The notes beneath the pieces were generated by a model that was not told the DNA's origin, did not search any database, and was given only the letters and a program-made list of their open reading frames with translations. A stretch of 64,000 bases of DNA, taken from the NCBI RefSeq assembly GCF_000020365.1, contig NC_012108.1:1922001-1986000 (forward strand), given 5' to 3'. Of the stretch, positions 35,695-45,961 are shown one piece after another; position 1 is the first letter of the stretch; every line of letters begins with the position of its first letter. The DNA is from Desulforapulum autotrophicum HRM2. GTDB taxonomy: Bacteria > Desulfobacterota > Desulfobacteria > Desulfobacterales > Desulfobacteraceae. Both the position numbers and the translations under genes were made by a program.

Positions 35695-36942
35695 ATGAAT
35701 CTTGAAGAGCTGAAAAGGATGAAAATCAGTGAGCTGACTGAGCTTGCAAAGAAGTATAAACTCAAGGGGGTCGGTGGTGTCAAAAAGCAGGAATTGATTT
35801 TTGCCCTGCTCCAGGCTGCCATTGAGGAGAGCGGTCAAATCTATGGTGAAGGAACCCTTGAAATTCTTCCGGATGGATTTGGTTTCCTGAGGGCTCCAGA
35901 TTACAACTATCTTCCCGGACCTGATGATATCTATGTCTCTCCTTCCCAGATCCGCAGGTTTAATCTGAGGACAGGGGATACCCTGTCAGGCCAGGTGCGT
36001 CAGCCAAAGGATAGTGAACGTTATTTCGCCCTGTTAAAGGTTGAGGCTGTCAACTATGAGAACCCTGAGCTTGCCGCAGAGACCATTTTGTTTGACAATC
36101 TCACCCCCCTTTATCCCGACCGGAAGATGAGCCTTGAGCGGGAACCTGACAATTATTCCATGCGGGTAATTGATATGATGGCGCCCATTGGTTTTGGTCA
36201 GCGGGGGTTGATTGTGTCACCGCCAAGAACCGGTAAAACCATGCTCCTGAAAAATATTGCCAACTCCATGATCGCCTCCCATGAGCACATTGTTCCCATG
36301 ATTCTGCTCATTGACGAGCGGCCCGAGGAGGTCACGGACATGGCCCGGTCCGTCAAGGCAGAGGTGATCAGTTCCACCTTTGATGAGCCTGCCGAGCGCC
36401 ATGTACAGGTTGCTGAAATGGTTATTGAAAAGGCCAAGCGAATGGTTGAGCAGGGTCATGATGTTGTGATCCTCCTGGATAGCATTACCCGTCTTGCTCG
36501 GGCATACAATGCGGTGATGCCTCCCTCTGGAAAGATCCTTTCCGGCGGTGTGGATTCAAACGCCCTGGACCGACCCAAGCGTTTCTTTGGTGCAGCCAGA
36601 AACATTGAAGAGGGTGGAAGTCTCACCATCATTGCAACGGCCCTGATCGATACGGGCAGTCGCATGGATGAGGTGATTTTTGAGGAGTTCAAGGGAACCG
36701 GTAATATGGAGCTCGTCCTCGACAGAAAGCTTGCTGACCGGAGGATTTTTCCAGCCATTGATATGAATAAATCCGGTACAAGAAAAGAAGAACTCCTCAT
36801 GGATCCCCTGGTGCTGAACCGGGTTTGGATTCTGAGAAAGCTCCTGTCGAGTCTTAATCCGGTTGATTCCATGTCTTTTTTACTTGATAAAATGCAGGGA
36901 ACAGAGGATAATAAAGAGTTTCTTGATTCAATGAATTCTTAG
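35695..36942 (+). CDS. rho: Transcription termination factor Rho
   Basis: Hexameric RNA-dependent ATPase that ends transcription. 415 residues, normal length: N-terminal helix bundle ([21 protein letters not shown]), CSD-like primary RNA site ([29 protein letters not shown]), Walker A PPRTGKT (about 177), Walker [16 protein letters not shown] (about 257), and the R-loop [24 protein letters not shown]. Strong GGAG Shine-Dalgarno. First gene of the rho-rpmE-prfA-prmC group. The long leader would fit known Rho autoregulation, but no specific site was identified. Confidence 0.96.
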   Translation: MNLEELKRMKISELTELAKKYKLKGVGGVKKQELIFALLQAAIEESGQIYGEGTLEILPDGFGFLRAPDYNYLPGPDDIYVSPSQIRRFNLRTGDTLSGQVRQPKDSERYFALLKVEAVNYENPELAAETILFDNLTPLYPDRKMSLEREPDNYSMRVIDMMAPIGFGQRGLIVSPPRTGKTMLLKNIANSMIASHEHIVPMILLIDERPEEVTDMARSVKAEVISSTFDEPAERHVQVAEMVIEKAKRMVEQGHDVVILLDSITRLARAYNAVMPPSGKILSGGVDSNALDRPKRFFGAARNIEEGGSLTIIATALIDTGSRMDEVIFEEFKGTGNMELVLDRKLADRRIFPAIDMNKSGTRKEELLMDPLVLNRVWILRKLLSSLNPVDSMSFLLDKMQGTEDNKEFLDSMNS

Positions 36943-36981
36943 TGATAATGAAAAGTAGATATATAACAAGGAGTTAAGGGT

Positions 36982-37209
36982 ATGAAAAAAGATTTACATC
37001 CAGAATACAAACGAACAATGGCATCATGTGCATGTGGCAATACCTTGGAGGTTGGTTCCACAAGGGATGAGATCAAGGTAGAAATCTGTTCCAAGTGCCA
37101 TCCCTTTTTTACGGGCAAACAGAAGTTGGTTGACACTGCTGGAAGGATTGACCGCTTCAAAAAGAAATATGCGGGATTTGACGCCGCAGCCGCTGCAAAG
37201 AAAAAGTAA
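36982..37209 (+). CDS. rpmE: 50S ribosomal protein L31
   Basis: 75 residues. Zinc-type L31: [32 protein letters not shown], with the paired cysteines of the C+ form, then the conserved [13 protein letters not shown]. It begins 39 nt after rho with a GGAG box. A strong hairpin with a T-run follows immediately. Confidence 0.95.
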   Translation: MKKDLHPEYKRTMASCACGNTLEVGSTRDEIKVEICSKCHPFFTGKQKLVDTAGRIDRFKKKYAGFDAAAAAKKK

Positions 37210-37229
37210 ACTAATTTTTTTAAAATTCG

Positions 37230-37266
37230 GGGGAGGTTGGGCACCATGTGCCCGGCTTCCCCTTTT
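37230..37266 (+). terminator. Terminator-like hairpin between rpmE and prfA
   Basis: A 15-bp stem: GGGGAGGTT-GGGCAC (37230-37244), loop CAT, GTGCCC-GGCTTCCCC (37248-37262), then TTTT. It ends only 13 nt before the prfA ATG, so it is either the end of rho-rpmE or an attenuator that also masks the prfA start. Confidence 0.85.
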
Positions 37267-37279
37267 GGATTTGCAGAAC

Positions 37280-38344
37280 ATGATAAATAAACTACAGGGT
37301 ATAAAAGAGCGGTACATAAAGCTTGAAAATCTTTTGAGTGATCCTGCTGTTATTGCAGACCAGGTAAAGTACCAGCGCTGTCTCAAGGAACATGGAGAAC
37401 TCACCAAGGTGGTGTCGGCGTTTGCCGATTATCAGGCGGTTCTCCAGCAGATGGGCGAGGCCAAAGATCTCGCAAAGGACCCTGATCCTGATATTCGAGA
37501 GATGGCCAAGGAAGAGACGGCTGATCTTCGTGCACAGCGGGAAGGGCTTGAATCAAAGCTCAAACTCCTTTTAATGCCAAAGGATCCAAGGGATGACAAG
37601 AACGTCATTCTCGAGATTCGGGCGGGCACGGGTGGTGAGGAGGCAGGGCTGTTTGCAGCGGATCTGTTTCGCATGTACTCAAGGTACGCCGAAATCAAGG
37701 GCTGGACTGTGAATGTGATTGAAAGCAGTCATTCGAGTGCCGGCGGGTTCAAGGAGGTGATCTCCATGATCAAGGGCAATGGGGCTTTCAGTGCATTCAA
37801 GTATGAAAGTGGTACCCACAGGGTGCAACGGGTGCCTGAAACTGAAACCCAGGGACGGGTTCACACGTCGGCCGTGACGGTCGCCGTTCTGCCCGAGGCA
37901 GAAGACGTGGAACTCAAAATTGAACCCTCCGAACTTAAAGTGGATGTGTTCAGGGCGTCCGGGCCAGGCGGTCAGTCTGTAAATACCACGGATTCTGCGG
38001 TCAGGATCACCCATCTTCCCACTGGTATTGTCGCCACATGTCAGGATGAAAAATCCCAGATCAAGAACAAGATTGCGGCCTTGAAAGTTCTCAAGGCTCG
38101 GATTTTAGATGCCATGGTCAGGGAGCAAGAGGCGAAGAGAGCGGCCCAGCGTAAGGGACAGGTGGGAACCGGTGACCGGTCTGGAAGGATCAGAACCTAC
38201 AACTTTCCCCAGGGCAGAATGACGGACCACAGGATAGGCCTTACCCTGTACAGACTCGACAATATCATGGGTGGGGATATCCAGGATATCATTGATGAAC
38301 TCAAGACCCATGCCCAGGCCGAGGCCCTTAAGGAAGCAAATTAG
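37280..38344 (+). CDS. prfA: Peptide chain release factor 1
   Basis: Reads UAA and UAG stop codons. 354 residues. The GGQ loop is at 230-232 ([19 protein letters not shown]), with the RF1-type helical N-terminus and the [32 protein letters not shown] stretch. The frame is open from 37130 through rpmE and the hairpin; ATG 37280 gives the family start [12 protein letters not shown]. Only a weak GGA precedes it, at the foot of the hairpin. prmC, whose product methylates this GGQ glutamine, follows after 3 nt. Confidence 0.96.
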   Translation: MINKLQGIKERYIKLENLLSDPAVIADQVKYQRCLKEHGELTKVVSAFADYQAVLQQMGEAKDLAKDPDPDIREMAKEETADLRAQREGLESKLKLLLMPKDPRDDKNVILEIRAGTGGEEAGLFAADLFRMYSRYAEIKGWTVNVIESSHSSAGGFKEVISMIKGNGAFSAFKYESGTHRVQRVPETETQGRVHTSAVTVAVLPEAEDVELKIEPSELKVDVFRASGPGGQSVNTTDSAVRITHLPTGIVATCQDEKSQIKNKIAALKVLKARILDAMVREQEAKRAAQRKGQVGTGDRSGRIRTYNFPQGRMTDHRIGLTLYRLDNIMGGDIQDIIDELKTHAQAEALKEAN

Positions 38345-38347
38345 ATC

Positions 38348-39235
38348 GTGGGAGCAGACAGGGATCTCTGGACCATCCGGCGGATACTTGCCTGGACTGA
38401 GGGGTATTTTGAGGAAAAGGAAATTGACAGCCCCCGCCTGACTGCTGAAATTCTGCTCTCCCATGCCCTTTCCATCAAGCGGCTTGATCTCTATCTTCAG
38501 CATGACCGCCCCCTTAATCGCGATGAACTTGCCGCCTTCCGCCAATTGATAGAACGCAGGGGTGATCGTGAGCCCGTGGCCTATATTACCGGCACCAAGG
38601 GGTTCTGGGAGTCTGAGTTCACAGTGGCACCCGGTGTGCTCATTCCCCGGCCGGACACTGAGGTGCTTGTTGAGCAGGCCCTTGAGTTTCTTGCCCGGAA
38701 AAACATTTCCATGGGCCGTGTGCTCGAGCTTGGTGTGGGGTCAGGTGCAGTGATCATAAGCATTGCAAAGGCCAATCCCGGACTCTACTGTTTTGCAACT
38801 GATATCTCCCTGATTCCTTTGGAGGTTGCGGCCTTTAATGTAAAACAAGAGCTGGAATTACCAAACCTGTCGTTTGTGGCAGGATCCTGGTTCTCACCGT
38901 TCAATGGAAGGGCGAAGTTTGATCTCATCGTTTCAAATCCACCCTATATTCCCACCGGTGACATCCAGGGACTTCAGCCGGAAGTGAGCCGTTTTGAGCC
39001 CAGTTTGGCCCTTGATGGAGGAGAGGACGGCCTGGATTGCATCCGTTTGATCATGGCCAAGGCCTGTGATCATCTTGTTCCGGGAGGGGTGCTGCTGATG
39101 GAGACCGGTTCAGGCCAGAGAAGGGGGGTTGAAAAAATATTCAAGGAATGTCCGGGGTTTTCCACTGTCGAATTTTTCAACGACTATGCAGGGCTTCACC
39201 GGGTGGTCCGGCTGGGAAAAAAAGATTGCCAATGA
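38348..39235 (+). CDS. prmC: Peptide chain release factor N5-glutamine methyltransferase
   Basis: Methylates the glutamine of the GGQ motif in release factors. 295 residues: helical N-domain (TIRRILAWTEGYFEEKEIDSPRLTAEILLSH), SAM motif GRVLELGVGSGAVIISIAK, and NPPYIP (Asn197) that holds the target glutamine. The start is GTG at 38348. It is the direct neighbour of prfA, the usual pairing. Confidence 0.95.
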   Translation: MGADRDLWTIRRILAWTEGYFEEKEIDSPRLTAEILLSHALSIKRLDLYLQHDRPLNRDELAAFRQLIERRGDREPVAYITGTKGFWESEFTVAPGVLIPRPDTEVLVEQALEFLARKNISMGRVLELGVGSGAVIISIAKANPGLYCFATDISLIPLEVAAFNVKQELELPNLSFVAGSWFSPFNGRAKFDLIVSNPPYIPTGDIQGLQPEVSRFEPSLALDGGEDGLDCIRLIMAKACDHLVPGGVLLMETGSGQRRGVEKIFKECPGFSTVEFFNDYAGLHRVVRLGKKDCQ

Positions 39236-39406
39236 ATACCCCTTCTGATATATAAAGTAGGATTTGTTTGCGGTGAATTAATCACCTCTATTACACACAC
39301 TCCCTGATCCTGCATTGGGTGCATTTCAATGCTGTATGAAATGTCTATGTCGGAAAAGACAGGAGTGGTGGAAAAAAAACCATTTAAGAGATTTTTGGAG
39401 AGAATT

Positions 39407-40249
39407 ATGGCTTACGTTACAATGAGAGAACTTCTTGAGGCAGGCGTCCATTTCGGTCACCAGACCCGGCGTTGGAATCCCAAGATGAAAAAGTACATTT
39501 TCGGTGCAAGAAACGGTATTTACATTGTCGATCTTCAGCAGACGGTCAAAATGTTCAGGGATGCCTATGATTTTATTACAGATGTGACAGCCCAGGGCAA
39601 GAGCGTTCTTTTTGTTGGAACCAAAAAGCAGGCAAGGGACTCTGTTTACGAAGAGGCCAACCGGGCCGAGACCTATTATGTGCAGAACCGCTGGCTTGGT
39701 GGAATGTTGACAAACTTTCAGACCATTAAAAAGACAATCAGTCGGTTTGAATTTTTGAGCACCATTGAAAATGATGGCACCATTGAAGACTACCCCAAGA
39801 AAGAGCGGGTCAAAATGGCCAAGGAACGTGTCAAGCTTGAGGCGTGTATTGGCGGTATTTCCAAGATGAAAAATCTGCCCGGGGCTATTTTTGTGATTGA
39901 TCCCAAGAACGAGTCCATTGCCGTTAAAGAGGGTAAAAGACTCGGCATTCCCATTGTGGCGGTTGTCGATACCAACTGTGATCCCGATGATATCGATTAC
40001 GTCATCCCCGGAAACGACGATGCCATCCGGTCCATTCGTCTGTTTGCTTCAAAGATTGCCGATGCGGCCATTGAAGGTCACCAGCGCTATCTTGAAAAGC
40101 AGAATGCAGGATCGGACAAAGATATGGATGAAGCGGCCTTTGGGGGATCTGCCCCTGTTGCTGCGGCGGTGGAGAGAACCATCGAGTCCGACGGTTCGGA
40201 CGGTCCTGTTGTGGAGATGATCAGAAGAAAAACGATACCAGCTGAGTAG
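39407..40249 (+). CDS. rpsB: 30S ribosomal protein S2
   Basis: 280 residues. [27 protein letters not shown] is the classic N-terminus; the body has [21 protein letters not shown] and [28 protein letters not shown]. The last 45 residues form an acidic, low-similarity tail. The frame opens at 39329, but GGAG before ATG 39407 and homology fix the start. First gene of the rpsB-tsf-pyrH-frr-uppS-cdsA-dxr-rseP run. The 171-nt gap after prmC probably holds its promoter; none was pinned down. Confidence 0.96.
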   Translation: MAYVTMRELLEAGVHFGHQTRRWNPKMKKYIFGARNGIYIVDLQQTVKMFRDAYDFITDVTAQGKSVLFVGTKKQARDSVYEEANRAETYYVQNRWLGGMLTNFQTIKKTISRFEFLSTIENDGTIEDYPKKERVKMAKERVKLEACIGGISKMKNLPGAIFVIDPKNESIAVKEGKRLGIPIVAVVDTNCDPDDIDYVIPGNDDAIRSIRLFASKIADAAIEGHQRYLEKQNAGSDKDMDEAAFGGSAPVAAAVERTIESDGSDGPVVEMIRRKTIPAE

Positions 40250-40275
40250 GCTGAAGACATACAAGGAGCATTAGA

Positions 40276-40872
40276 ATGGCTGAAATAACAGCGGCAATGG
40301 TAAAAGAACTCAGGGATAAAACTGGGTCAGGCATGATGGACTGCAAAAGGGCCCTGGCTGAGAATGAGGGTGATCTTGAAAAAGCCCTTGACCACCTTCG
40401 TAAAAAAGGCCTTGCAAAGGCCCAGAAAAGGGCTGGCAGGACAACTTCTGAAGGGGTTATTTTTCCCTATATTCATACCGGTTCAAAACTTGGGGTTTTG
40501 GTTGAAATTAACTGCGAGTCTGATTTTGTTGCAAAAACAGATGCATTCCTTGAGTTTGCCAAAAATATAGCCATGCACATTGCAGCGGCAAATCCAGGTG
40601 GTCTCAACCCCGAAGATATTCCAGAAGAGATTGTGGCCAGGGAGAGAGATATTTACCGTTCCCAGGCCCTGGAACAGGGCAAACCTGAAAGCATTGTGGA
40701 CAAGATTGTTGAAGGCCAGGTCCAGAAGTTCTACAAGGAATCCTGCCTCATGAGTCAACCTTTTATTAGAGACCCTAAAAAGACGATTGCCGAGATCACC
40801 ACTGAAGCCATTGCCAAAATTGGGGAAAATATCCAAATCAAGCGTTTTACACGTTTTCAGATAGGAGAATAG
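40276..40872 (+). CDS. tsf: Elongation factor Ts
   Basis: Nucleotide exchange factor for EF-Tu. 198 residues, the short form with one core subdomain (E. coli has 282). [24 protein letters not shown] is the UBA-like N-domain, [13 protein letters not shown] the core signature with the Asp-Phe that opens EF-Tu. The C-terminus carries [34 protein letters not shown] ribosome-binding site. Confidence 0.96.
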   Translation: MAEITAAMVKELRDKTGSGMMDCKRALAENEGDLEKALDHLRKKGLAKAQKRAGRTTSEGVIFPYIHTGSKLGVLVEINCESDFVAKTDAFLEFAKNIAMHIAAANPGGLNPEDIPEEIVARERDIYRSQALEQGKPESIVDKIVEGQVQKFYKESCLMSQPFIRDPKKTIAEITTEAIAKIGENIQIKRFTRFQIGE

Positions 40873-40874
40873 CC

Positions 40875-41597
40875 TTGGACGGGACACCCGAATTTGATAG
40901 AATCCTGATCAAGCTCAGCGGCGAAGCATTGATGGGTGATCAGGGCTTTGGTATCAAGCCTGAAATGATCTACTATGTTGCAAAAGAGGTGGCAGCGGTT
41001 CACAAACTGGGTGTCCAGGTCTCCATGGTCGTTGGCGGAGGCAATATCTTCAGGGGTGTTGCCGGAAGTTCGGCGGGCATGGACAGGGCTTCAGCCGATA
41101 ACATGGGGATGCTGGCAACGGTCATCAATAGCCTTGCCCTGTGCGATGCCCTGGAAAAGCAGGGCGTGCCCACACGGGTTCAGTCGGCCCTTCCCATGAA
41201 CCAGGTGGCAGAACCCTTTATTCGCAGAAAGGCCGAGCGCCATCTGGAAAAAGGGCGGGCTGTTATTTTTGCCGCAGGCACGGGGAATCCTTATTTTACC
41301 ACGGACACGGCAGCCGTCCTTAGGGCCCAGGAACTCCATGCCCAGATTTTGTTCAAAGCAACCCAGGTGAATGGGGTCTATGACAAGGACCCTGCTGTAC
41401 ATAAGGATGCGACGTTTATTAAAAAGATTTCCTACATGGAAGTATTGGAACGTCAGCTGCGTGTCATGGACATGACTGCCATTTCCCTGGCCATGGACAA
41501 CGATCTGCCCCTTCAGATTTTTGATCTACACACCCCCGGTAACATTGCAAAGGCCGTTTGCGGAGGTGAGATCGGCACCCGAATCTATAACAGCTGA
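40875..41597 (+). CDS. pyrH: Uridylate kinase
   Basis: UMP + ATP to UDP + ADP. 240 residues, amino-acid-kinase fold: [54 protein letters not shown] and NGVYDKDP. The start is a TTG two nucleotides after the tsf stop, with GATAGGAG at the end of tsf as Shine-Dalgarno. It is one of four likely TTG starts in this window. Confidence 0.95.
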   Translation: MDGTPEFDRILIKLSGEALMGDQGFGIKPEMIYYVAKEVAAVHKLGVQVSMVVGGGNIFRGVAGSSAGMDRASADNMGMLATVINSLALCDALEKQGVPTRVQSALPMNQVAEPFIRRKAERHLEKGRAVIFAAGTGNPYFTTDTAAVLRAQELHAQILFKATQVNGVYDKDPAVHKDATFIKKISYMEVLERQLRVMDMTAISLAMDNDLPLQIFDLHTPGNIAKAVCGGEIGTRIYNS

Positions 41598-41620
41598 GCA
41601 TTGATGGAGCAAAAACGATT

Positions 41621-42178
41621 ATGATAAATGAACTATACAAGGAAACCCGGGACAGGATGGTTAAGTCTGTCAAGACCCTTGAAAAAGAGATGACAAGGGT
41701 TCGCACGGGCCGGGCGTCCATGACCATGCTTGACGGCGTCAAGGTTGACTATTACGGAACTTTGACTCCATTAAATCAGATGGCATCCATTGCCATACCA
41801 GAAAGCCGGATGATCACGGTTCAGCCCTGGGATATAAGTGCCATCAAAGAGGTTGAAAAGGGGATTCTCAAGGCAAACATCGGCCTTACCCCCTCAAGCG
41901 ATGGAAAGATCATCCGGATTACCATTCCGCCCCTTACCGAGGATAGACGCAGGGAGATCGCCAAGACGGTCCACAACACCTGTGAAGAATTCAAGGTTGC
42001 CGTTAGAAACATCCGGCGTGACAGCAATGATACCTTGAAATCCTTGCAAAAGGACGGTGACATCAGCGAGGATGAGAATTTTAAGGCCCAGAAGGAAGTT
42101 CAGGATATCACCGACGAATTTATCAAACAAATCGAAGCGGTGTTTGCAGCCAAAGAAAAAGAAATCCTTGAGCTCTGA
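41621..42178 (+). CDS. frr: Ribosome recycling factor
   Basis: Splits post-termination ribosomes with EF-G. 185 residues, normal length. VRTGRASMTMLDGVKVDYYGTLTPLNQMASI is the conserved N-terminal hinge region and PPLTEDRRREIAKTVH the tip of the long helical domain. Its end overlaps the proposed uppS start by 11 nt. Confidence 0.96.
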   Translation: MINELYKETRDRMVKSVKTLEKEMTRVRTGRASMTMLDGVKVDYYGTLTPLNQMASIAIPESRMITVQPWDISAIKEVEKGILKANIGLTPSSDGKIIRITIPPLTEDRRREIAKTVHNTCEEFKVAVRNIRRDSNDTLKSLQKDGDISEDENFKAQKEVQDITDEFIKQIEAVFAAKEKEILEL

Positions 42179-42935
42179 TCTTTTTGAACAGCATGGGATT
42201 GATCCGGAGCGGATTCCACGCCACGTTGCCGTGATCATGGACGGCAATGGCCGCTGGGCAAAAAAACGGTTCATGAACCGTGTCAACGGCCATCAGCAAG
42301 GGGTAGAAACGGTTCGCACCATTGTCACTGCAGCCCGCCAGATCGGCATAGATGTTCTTACCCTGTACGCCTTTTCAACGGAAAACTGGTCAAGGCCGGC
42401 CTCAGAGGTAAAGGCCCTCATGGTGCTTCTCAAACGGTTTTTGGCCAAGGAAATTGATACCCTTGACCGTCAGGGGGTTTGCCTCAATGTGATTGGTCAA
42501 CAGTCCAGGCTTCCAGATGATGTTCAAACCCAGATCGAACGGAGCATGGTCCAGACCCGTGGCAATACCGGCATGGTCCTGAACCTTGCCTTGAGCTACG
42601 GAGGAAGGGAAGAGATCACACGGGCGGTTCGAGCGATTGTAAATGAGGTCTCCTCAGGTGGGCTTTCAGTCCAGGATATCACTGAAGAAACCGTGGCGGA
42701 AAGACTTTACACCGCAGGTCAGCCCGACCCGGACGTTTTGATTCGCACCAGCGGGGAGATGCGCCTGAGCAATTTCATGCTCTGGCAGGTAGCCTACGCT
42801 GAACTTTTTATCACTGATACCCTGTGGCCCGATTTTTCCCAAAAGGAATTTCTCGATATTATTAGACAATATCAGACCCGGGAGCGCAGGTACGGAAAGG
42901 TCCCATGCATCTCAAACGATGGATCACAGCAATAG
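42168..42935 (+). CDS. uppS: Undecaprenyl diphosphate synthase (cis-prenyltransferase)
   Basis: Builds the C55 lipid carrier for cell-wall synthesis from FPP and IPP. PRHVAVIMDGNGRWAKKR holds the catalytic Asp, GHQQGVETV and LTLYAFSTENWSRP the following motifs, and PDPDVLIRTSGEMRLSNFMLWQ with YAELFITDTLWPDF the C-terminal ones. The frame opens at 42057 inside frr. No ATG fits; TTG 42168 gives 255 residues and the usual 10-15 residue lead before the active site. The start is inferred, the family is certain. Confidence 0.92.
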   Translation: MSSDLFEQHGIDPERIPRHVAVIMDGNGRWAKKRFMNRVNGHQQGVETVRTIVTAARQIGIDVLTLYAFSTENWSRPASEVKALMVLLKRFLAKEIDTLDRQGVCLNVIGQQSRLPDDVQTQIERSMVQTRGNTGMVLNLALSYGGREEITRAVRAIVNEVSSGGLSVQDITEETVAERLYTAGQPDPDVLIRTSGEMRLSNFMLWQVAYAELFITDTLWPDFSQKEFLDIIRQYQTRERRYGKVPCISNDGSQQ

Positions 42936-43714
42936 TCCTTGTTCCAGCCCTTTTTTTCATTCTTTTGAAGGGATCTGCCCCGGCCTTCACCGTGGTGGTG
43001 ACCCTGGTGGCCCTGCTTGGCCTTAAAGAATACTTCACAATTGTCAACCCCCCTTCCAGTCCTGATAAATTTCCAATTATCCTTTTGATTCTCTCCCATG
43101 TCATGGGCGTTGCAATCATCTGGGGGGCCCACGAAGGCGGAGCAGGGGCAGCCCTTGCCATGGTGGCACTCAACCTGTTGATTACAGCCCTTGTGGTTAT
43201 CTTTAGCTTTTCTCCCGATTCCACGATTTTTGACAGCGCATTCAAGCAGATCATGGGCATTGTCTACGTTCCCCTTTTTCTGTCGTTTCTTGTTTTGATT
43301 AGAAACTCTGACCAGGGGGCCATTTGGGTCATCTGGACTTTTCTCATCGTTGCCGCAAGCGATACAGGGGCCTTTTACGTGGGCACCCATTTTGGCAGAC
43401 GCAAGCTTTCTCCTCGGGTGAGCCCCAACAAAAGCGTTGAAGGTTCAATTGCAGGCCTTGCAACGGCAGTTCTGGTCGGTGTTTTGTTCAATCAGCTGTT
43501 TGTTGACGGCGTCTCCTTGTTCCAGGCAGTCGGCTTTTCAGTCCTGGCAGCGGCCGTGGGGCAGGTGGGCGATCTTTTTGAATCTGCATTAAAGAGAAGG
43601 GGACGGATAAAGGATTCAGGATCGATTCTTCCCGGCCACGGCGGGATACTTGACCGTATCGACGGTCTTATTTTTGCCCTGCCCCTTGCCTTTGTTTTTA
43701 AGACCTTATTGTGA
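42905..43714 (+). CDS. cdsA: Phosphatidate cytidylyltransferase
   Basis: Makes CDP-diacylglycerol from phosphatidic acid and CTP. Integral membrane protein of 269 residues with about seven hydrophobic helices. The signature is split as usual: SPNKSVEGSIAG in the middle and GDLFESALKRRGRIKDSGSILPGHGGILDRIDGL at the end, with the catalytic Asp residues. The ATG overlaps uppS by 31 nt, and GGAAAGG precedes it. Confidence 0.95.
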   Translation: MHLKRWITAIVLVPALFFILLKGSAPAFTVVVTLVALLGLKEYFTIVNPPSSPDKFPIILLILSHVMGVAIIWGAHEGGAGAALAMVALNLLITALVVIFSFSPDSTIFDSAFKQIMGIVYVPLFLSFLVLIRNSDQGAIWVIWTFLIVAASDTGAFYVGTHFGRRKLSPRVSPNKSVEGSIAGLATAVLVGVLFNQLFVDGVSLFQAVGFSVLAAAVGQVGDLFESALKRRGRIKDSGSILPGHGGILDRIDGLIFALPLAFVFKTLL

Positions 43715-43724
43715 AGCTTCAGTG

Positions 43725-44876
43725 ATGATAAAACGTTTATCCATTCTTGGGTCAACCGGTTCCATTGGCACGAGCGCCCTTGACGTGGTGATGCTGCACC
43801 CGGATCTGTTTGATGTGCGGGTGCTGGCTGCAGCTACCAATATCGATCTTCTGGCCCGGCAGATCAGGGTCTTTAAACCGGAAACTGTTGTGGTCCTCGA
43901 CGAGATCCATGCCGCAAGGCTGGCGGATCTCCTTGCCGGCGGACCTGTCCCCGAGATTCTTTTTGGCGATTCTGGTTATGCCCGGGGGGCAAACCACGAA
44001 AAGGTGGATTTGGTGCTCCTTGCCATGGTCGGAGCCGCAGGTCTTTTGCCAGCCATTGCCGCAATCGAGGCCCGAAAAGAAGTGGCCCTTGCCAACAAAG
44101 AGACCCTTGTGATGGCAGGCGACCTTGTCATGGGACTTGCCCGAAAAAATAAGGTCTCCATCCTTCCTGTAGACAGTGAGCATTCGGCCATATTTCAGTG
44201 CCTTGCTGGAAATCAGGCAAGGGATCTCAAAAAGATTTTTTTAACGGCTTCGGGCGGGCCGTTTCTCCATACGCCACAGAAAGAATTTTCAGCCATAAAA
44301 CCTGAACACGCCCTGAGCCATCCCACCTGGAGCATGGGCCACAAAATCTCCATTGATTCTGCAACCCTCATGAATAAGGGGCTTGAAATTATCGAAGCGG
44401 TCCACCTTTTCGATCTTTCCATAGACCAGGTGGAGGTGATTGTCCATCCCCAGAGTATTGTTCACTCCATGGTGGGCTTTAACGACGGTTCGGTCATGGC
44501 CCAGATGGGAGTGCCGGACATGCGCACGGCCATCGCCCTTGCCTTTTCCTGGCCCCACCGGCTGACCCTTGATCTTGACTTTCCCGATTTTACGGCCCTT
44601 GGTGGTCTCGTGTTTGAACGACCGGACTCAAGTCGTTTTCCTTCAATCGGATTTGCCGTTGAGGCCTGCCGACAACGGGGCACCCTGCCGGCGGTGATGA
44701 ATGCGGCAAACGAGATAGCGGTTCAGGCGTTTTTAACGGCCAGGATAGATTTTTCCGGCATTTTTACCATGGTCGAAAAGACCATGGCACTCCACCAGAG
44801 GGTTGACGATCCCACCCTTTCGGATATATTAGAAGCAGATAAATGGGCAAGGCAGACGGCTTTGGCCCTTATCTAG
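43725..44876 (+). CDS. dxr: 1-deoxy-D-xylulose 5-phosphate reductoisomerase
   Basis: NADPH-dependent step from DXP to methylerythritol phosphate. 383 residues: LSILGSTGSIGTSALDVV is the NADPH motif, ALANKETLVMAG and PVDSEHSAIFQCLAG the metal and substrate residues, PTWSMGHKISIDSATLMNKGLEIIEA the flexible-loop region. The frame opens inside cdsA, but ATG 43725 is the homologous start. ispE for the same pathway lies 40 kb upstream. Confidence 0.96.
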   Translation: MIKRLSILGSTGSIGTSALDVVMLHPDLFDVRVLAAATNIDLLARQIRVFKPETVVVLDEIHAARLADLLAGGPVPEILFGDSGYARGANHEKVDLVLLAMVGAAGLLPAIAAIEARKEVALANKETLVMAGDLVMGLARKNKVSILPVDSEHSAIFQCLAGNQARDLKKIFLTASGGPFLHTPQKEFSAIKPEHALSHPTWSMGHKISIDSATLMNKGLEIIEAVHLFDLSIDQVEVIVHPQSIVHSMVGFNDGSVMAQMGVPDMRTAIALAFSWPHRLTLDLDFPDFTALGGLVFERPDSSRFPSIGFAVEACRQRGTLPAVMNAANEIAVQAFLTARIDFSGIFTMVEKTMALHQRVDDPTLSDILEADKWARQTALALI

Positions 44877-44889
44877 TAAGGAAGATATT

Positions 44890-45960
44890 ATGGGTCATTC
44901 ATTGGTTGCATTTGTGGTAGTTCTGGGTGTTCTGATTTTTTTCCACGAGCTGGGACATTTCCTCGTGGCAAGATTTTTTGGTGTGGGGGTTGAAACATTT
45001 TCCCTGGGGTTTGGCCCAAAAATTTACCGAAAAAAAATTGGATTGACCGAGTATTGCCTGTCCATCATTCCCCTTGGCGGGTATGTCAAGATGGTCGGCG
45101 AAGATCCGTCAACCCAGATTCCAGACAAGGACCGCTCGCTTTCGTTTACCCACAAGCGGCTCTACCAGAAGAGCCTTATTGTGGCGGCAGGACCGATTTT
45201 TAACTTTGTCCTGGCCGTCCTCATTTTTTACGTGCTGTTCCAGGTGTCGGGCAGTTACTATGTGAGGCCAGTTGTTGGAACTGTTGCCGATGACTCGCCG
45301 GCCTTGAGCGCCGGTGTCAAGCCCGGTGACCTGATTACGGCCATTGACGGAGTTGCGGTTGAATCCTGGGACGAAATGGTTGCACTTATCGGTAATTCCA
45401 GGGCTGAAAAGCTTGATTTTCTAATCAACAGGAGCGGACAAACCCTGAACATTCCCATTGTTCCAGAGCAGACCACCGCGACCAACATTTTTGGTGAATC
45501 CATCAAAAAGCCCATGATCGGCATCTCATCGGCAGGCGATGTGGTTCACGAACGCCTCAATCCTGTTGAGGCCCTGGTACAGTCGTTTGTCAGAACCTGG
45601 GAAATCATCAAGCTAACCCTGCTTTCCGTGGGGAAGATTTTTACGGGATCTGTGTCGGCTAAGAGCCTGGGCGGACCCATCATGATCGCCCAAATGGCTG
45701 GCCAGCAGGCCGAAGCCGGCATGGCCAACCTGGCCTTCTTTATTGCCATGCTCAGCATCAACCTCGGTATCATCAACCTTTTTCCAGTGCCGGTCCTTGA
45801 CGGAGGTCATCTGCTCTTTTTCGGTCTCGAGGCCCTTACCGGAAAACCTGCCGGTGAAAGACTCAGGGAACGGGCAAACCAGTTTGGCATTGTGCTCCTC
45901 TTGACCCTGATGGTTTTTGTTTTTTATAACGATATCTTAAGAATATTTAATGGTGAATAA
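44890..45960 (+). CDS. rseP: RIP zinc metalloprotease (site-2 protease)
   Basis: Intramembrane protease that releases anti-sigma factors or other signals from the membrane. 356 residues, shorter than E. coli RseP (450) because only one PDZ domain (about 115-205; SPALSAGVKPGDLITAIDGVAVESWDEM) is present. FFHELGHFLVARFFGVGVE carries the HExxH at His19, and NLFPVPVLDGGHLLFFGLEAL the LDG metal Asp (about 300). About four transmembrane helices. Substrate not identifiable here. Confidence 0.94.
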   Translation: MGHSLVAFVVVLGVLIFFHELGHFLVARFFGVGVETFSLGFGPKIYRKKIGLTEYCLSIIPLGGYVKMVGEDPSTQIPDKDRSLSFTHKRLYQKSLIVAAGPIFNFVLAVLIFYVLFQVSGSYYVRPVVGTVADDSPALSAGVKPGDLITAIDGVAVESWDEMVALIGNSRAEKLDFLINRSGQTLNIPIVPEQTTATNIFGESIKKPMIGISSAGDVVHERLNPVEALVQSFVRTWEIIKLTLLSVGKIFTGSVSAKSLGGPIMIAQMAGQQAEAGMANLAFFIAMLSINLGIINLFPVPVLDGGHLLFFGLEALTGKPAGERLRERANQFGIVLLLTLMVFVFYNDILRIFNGE

Positions 45961-45961
45961 T

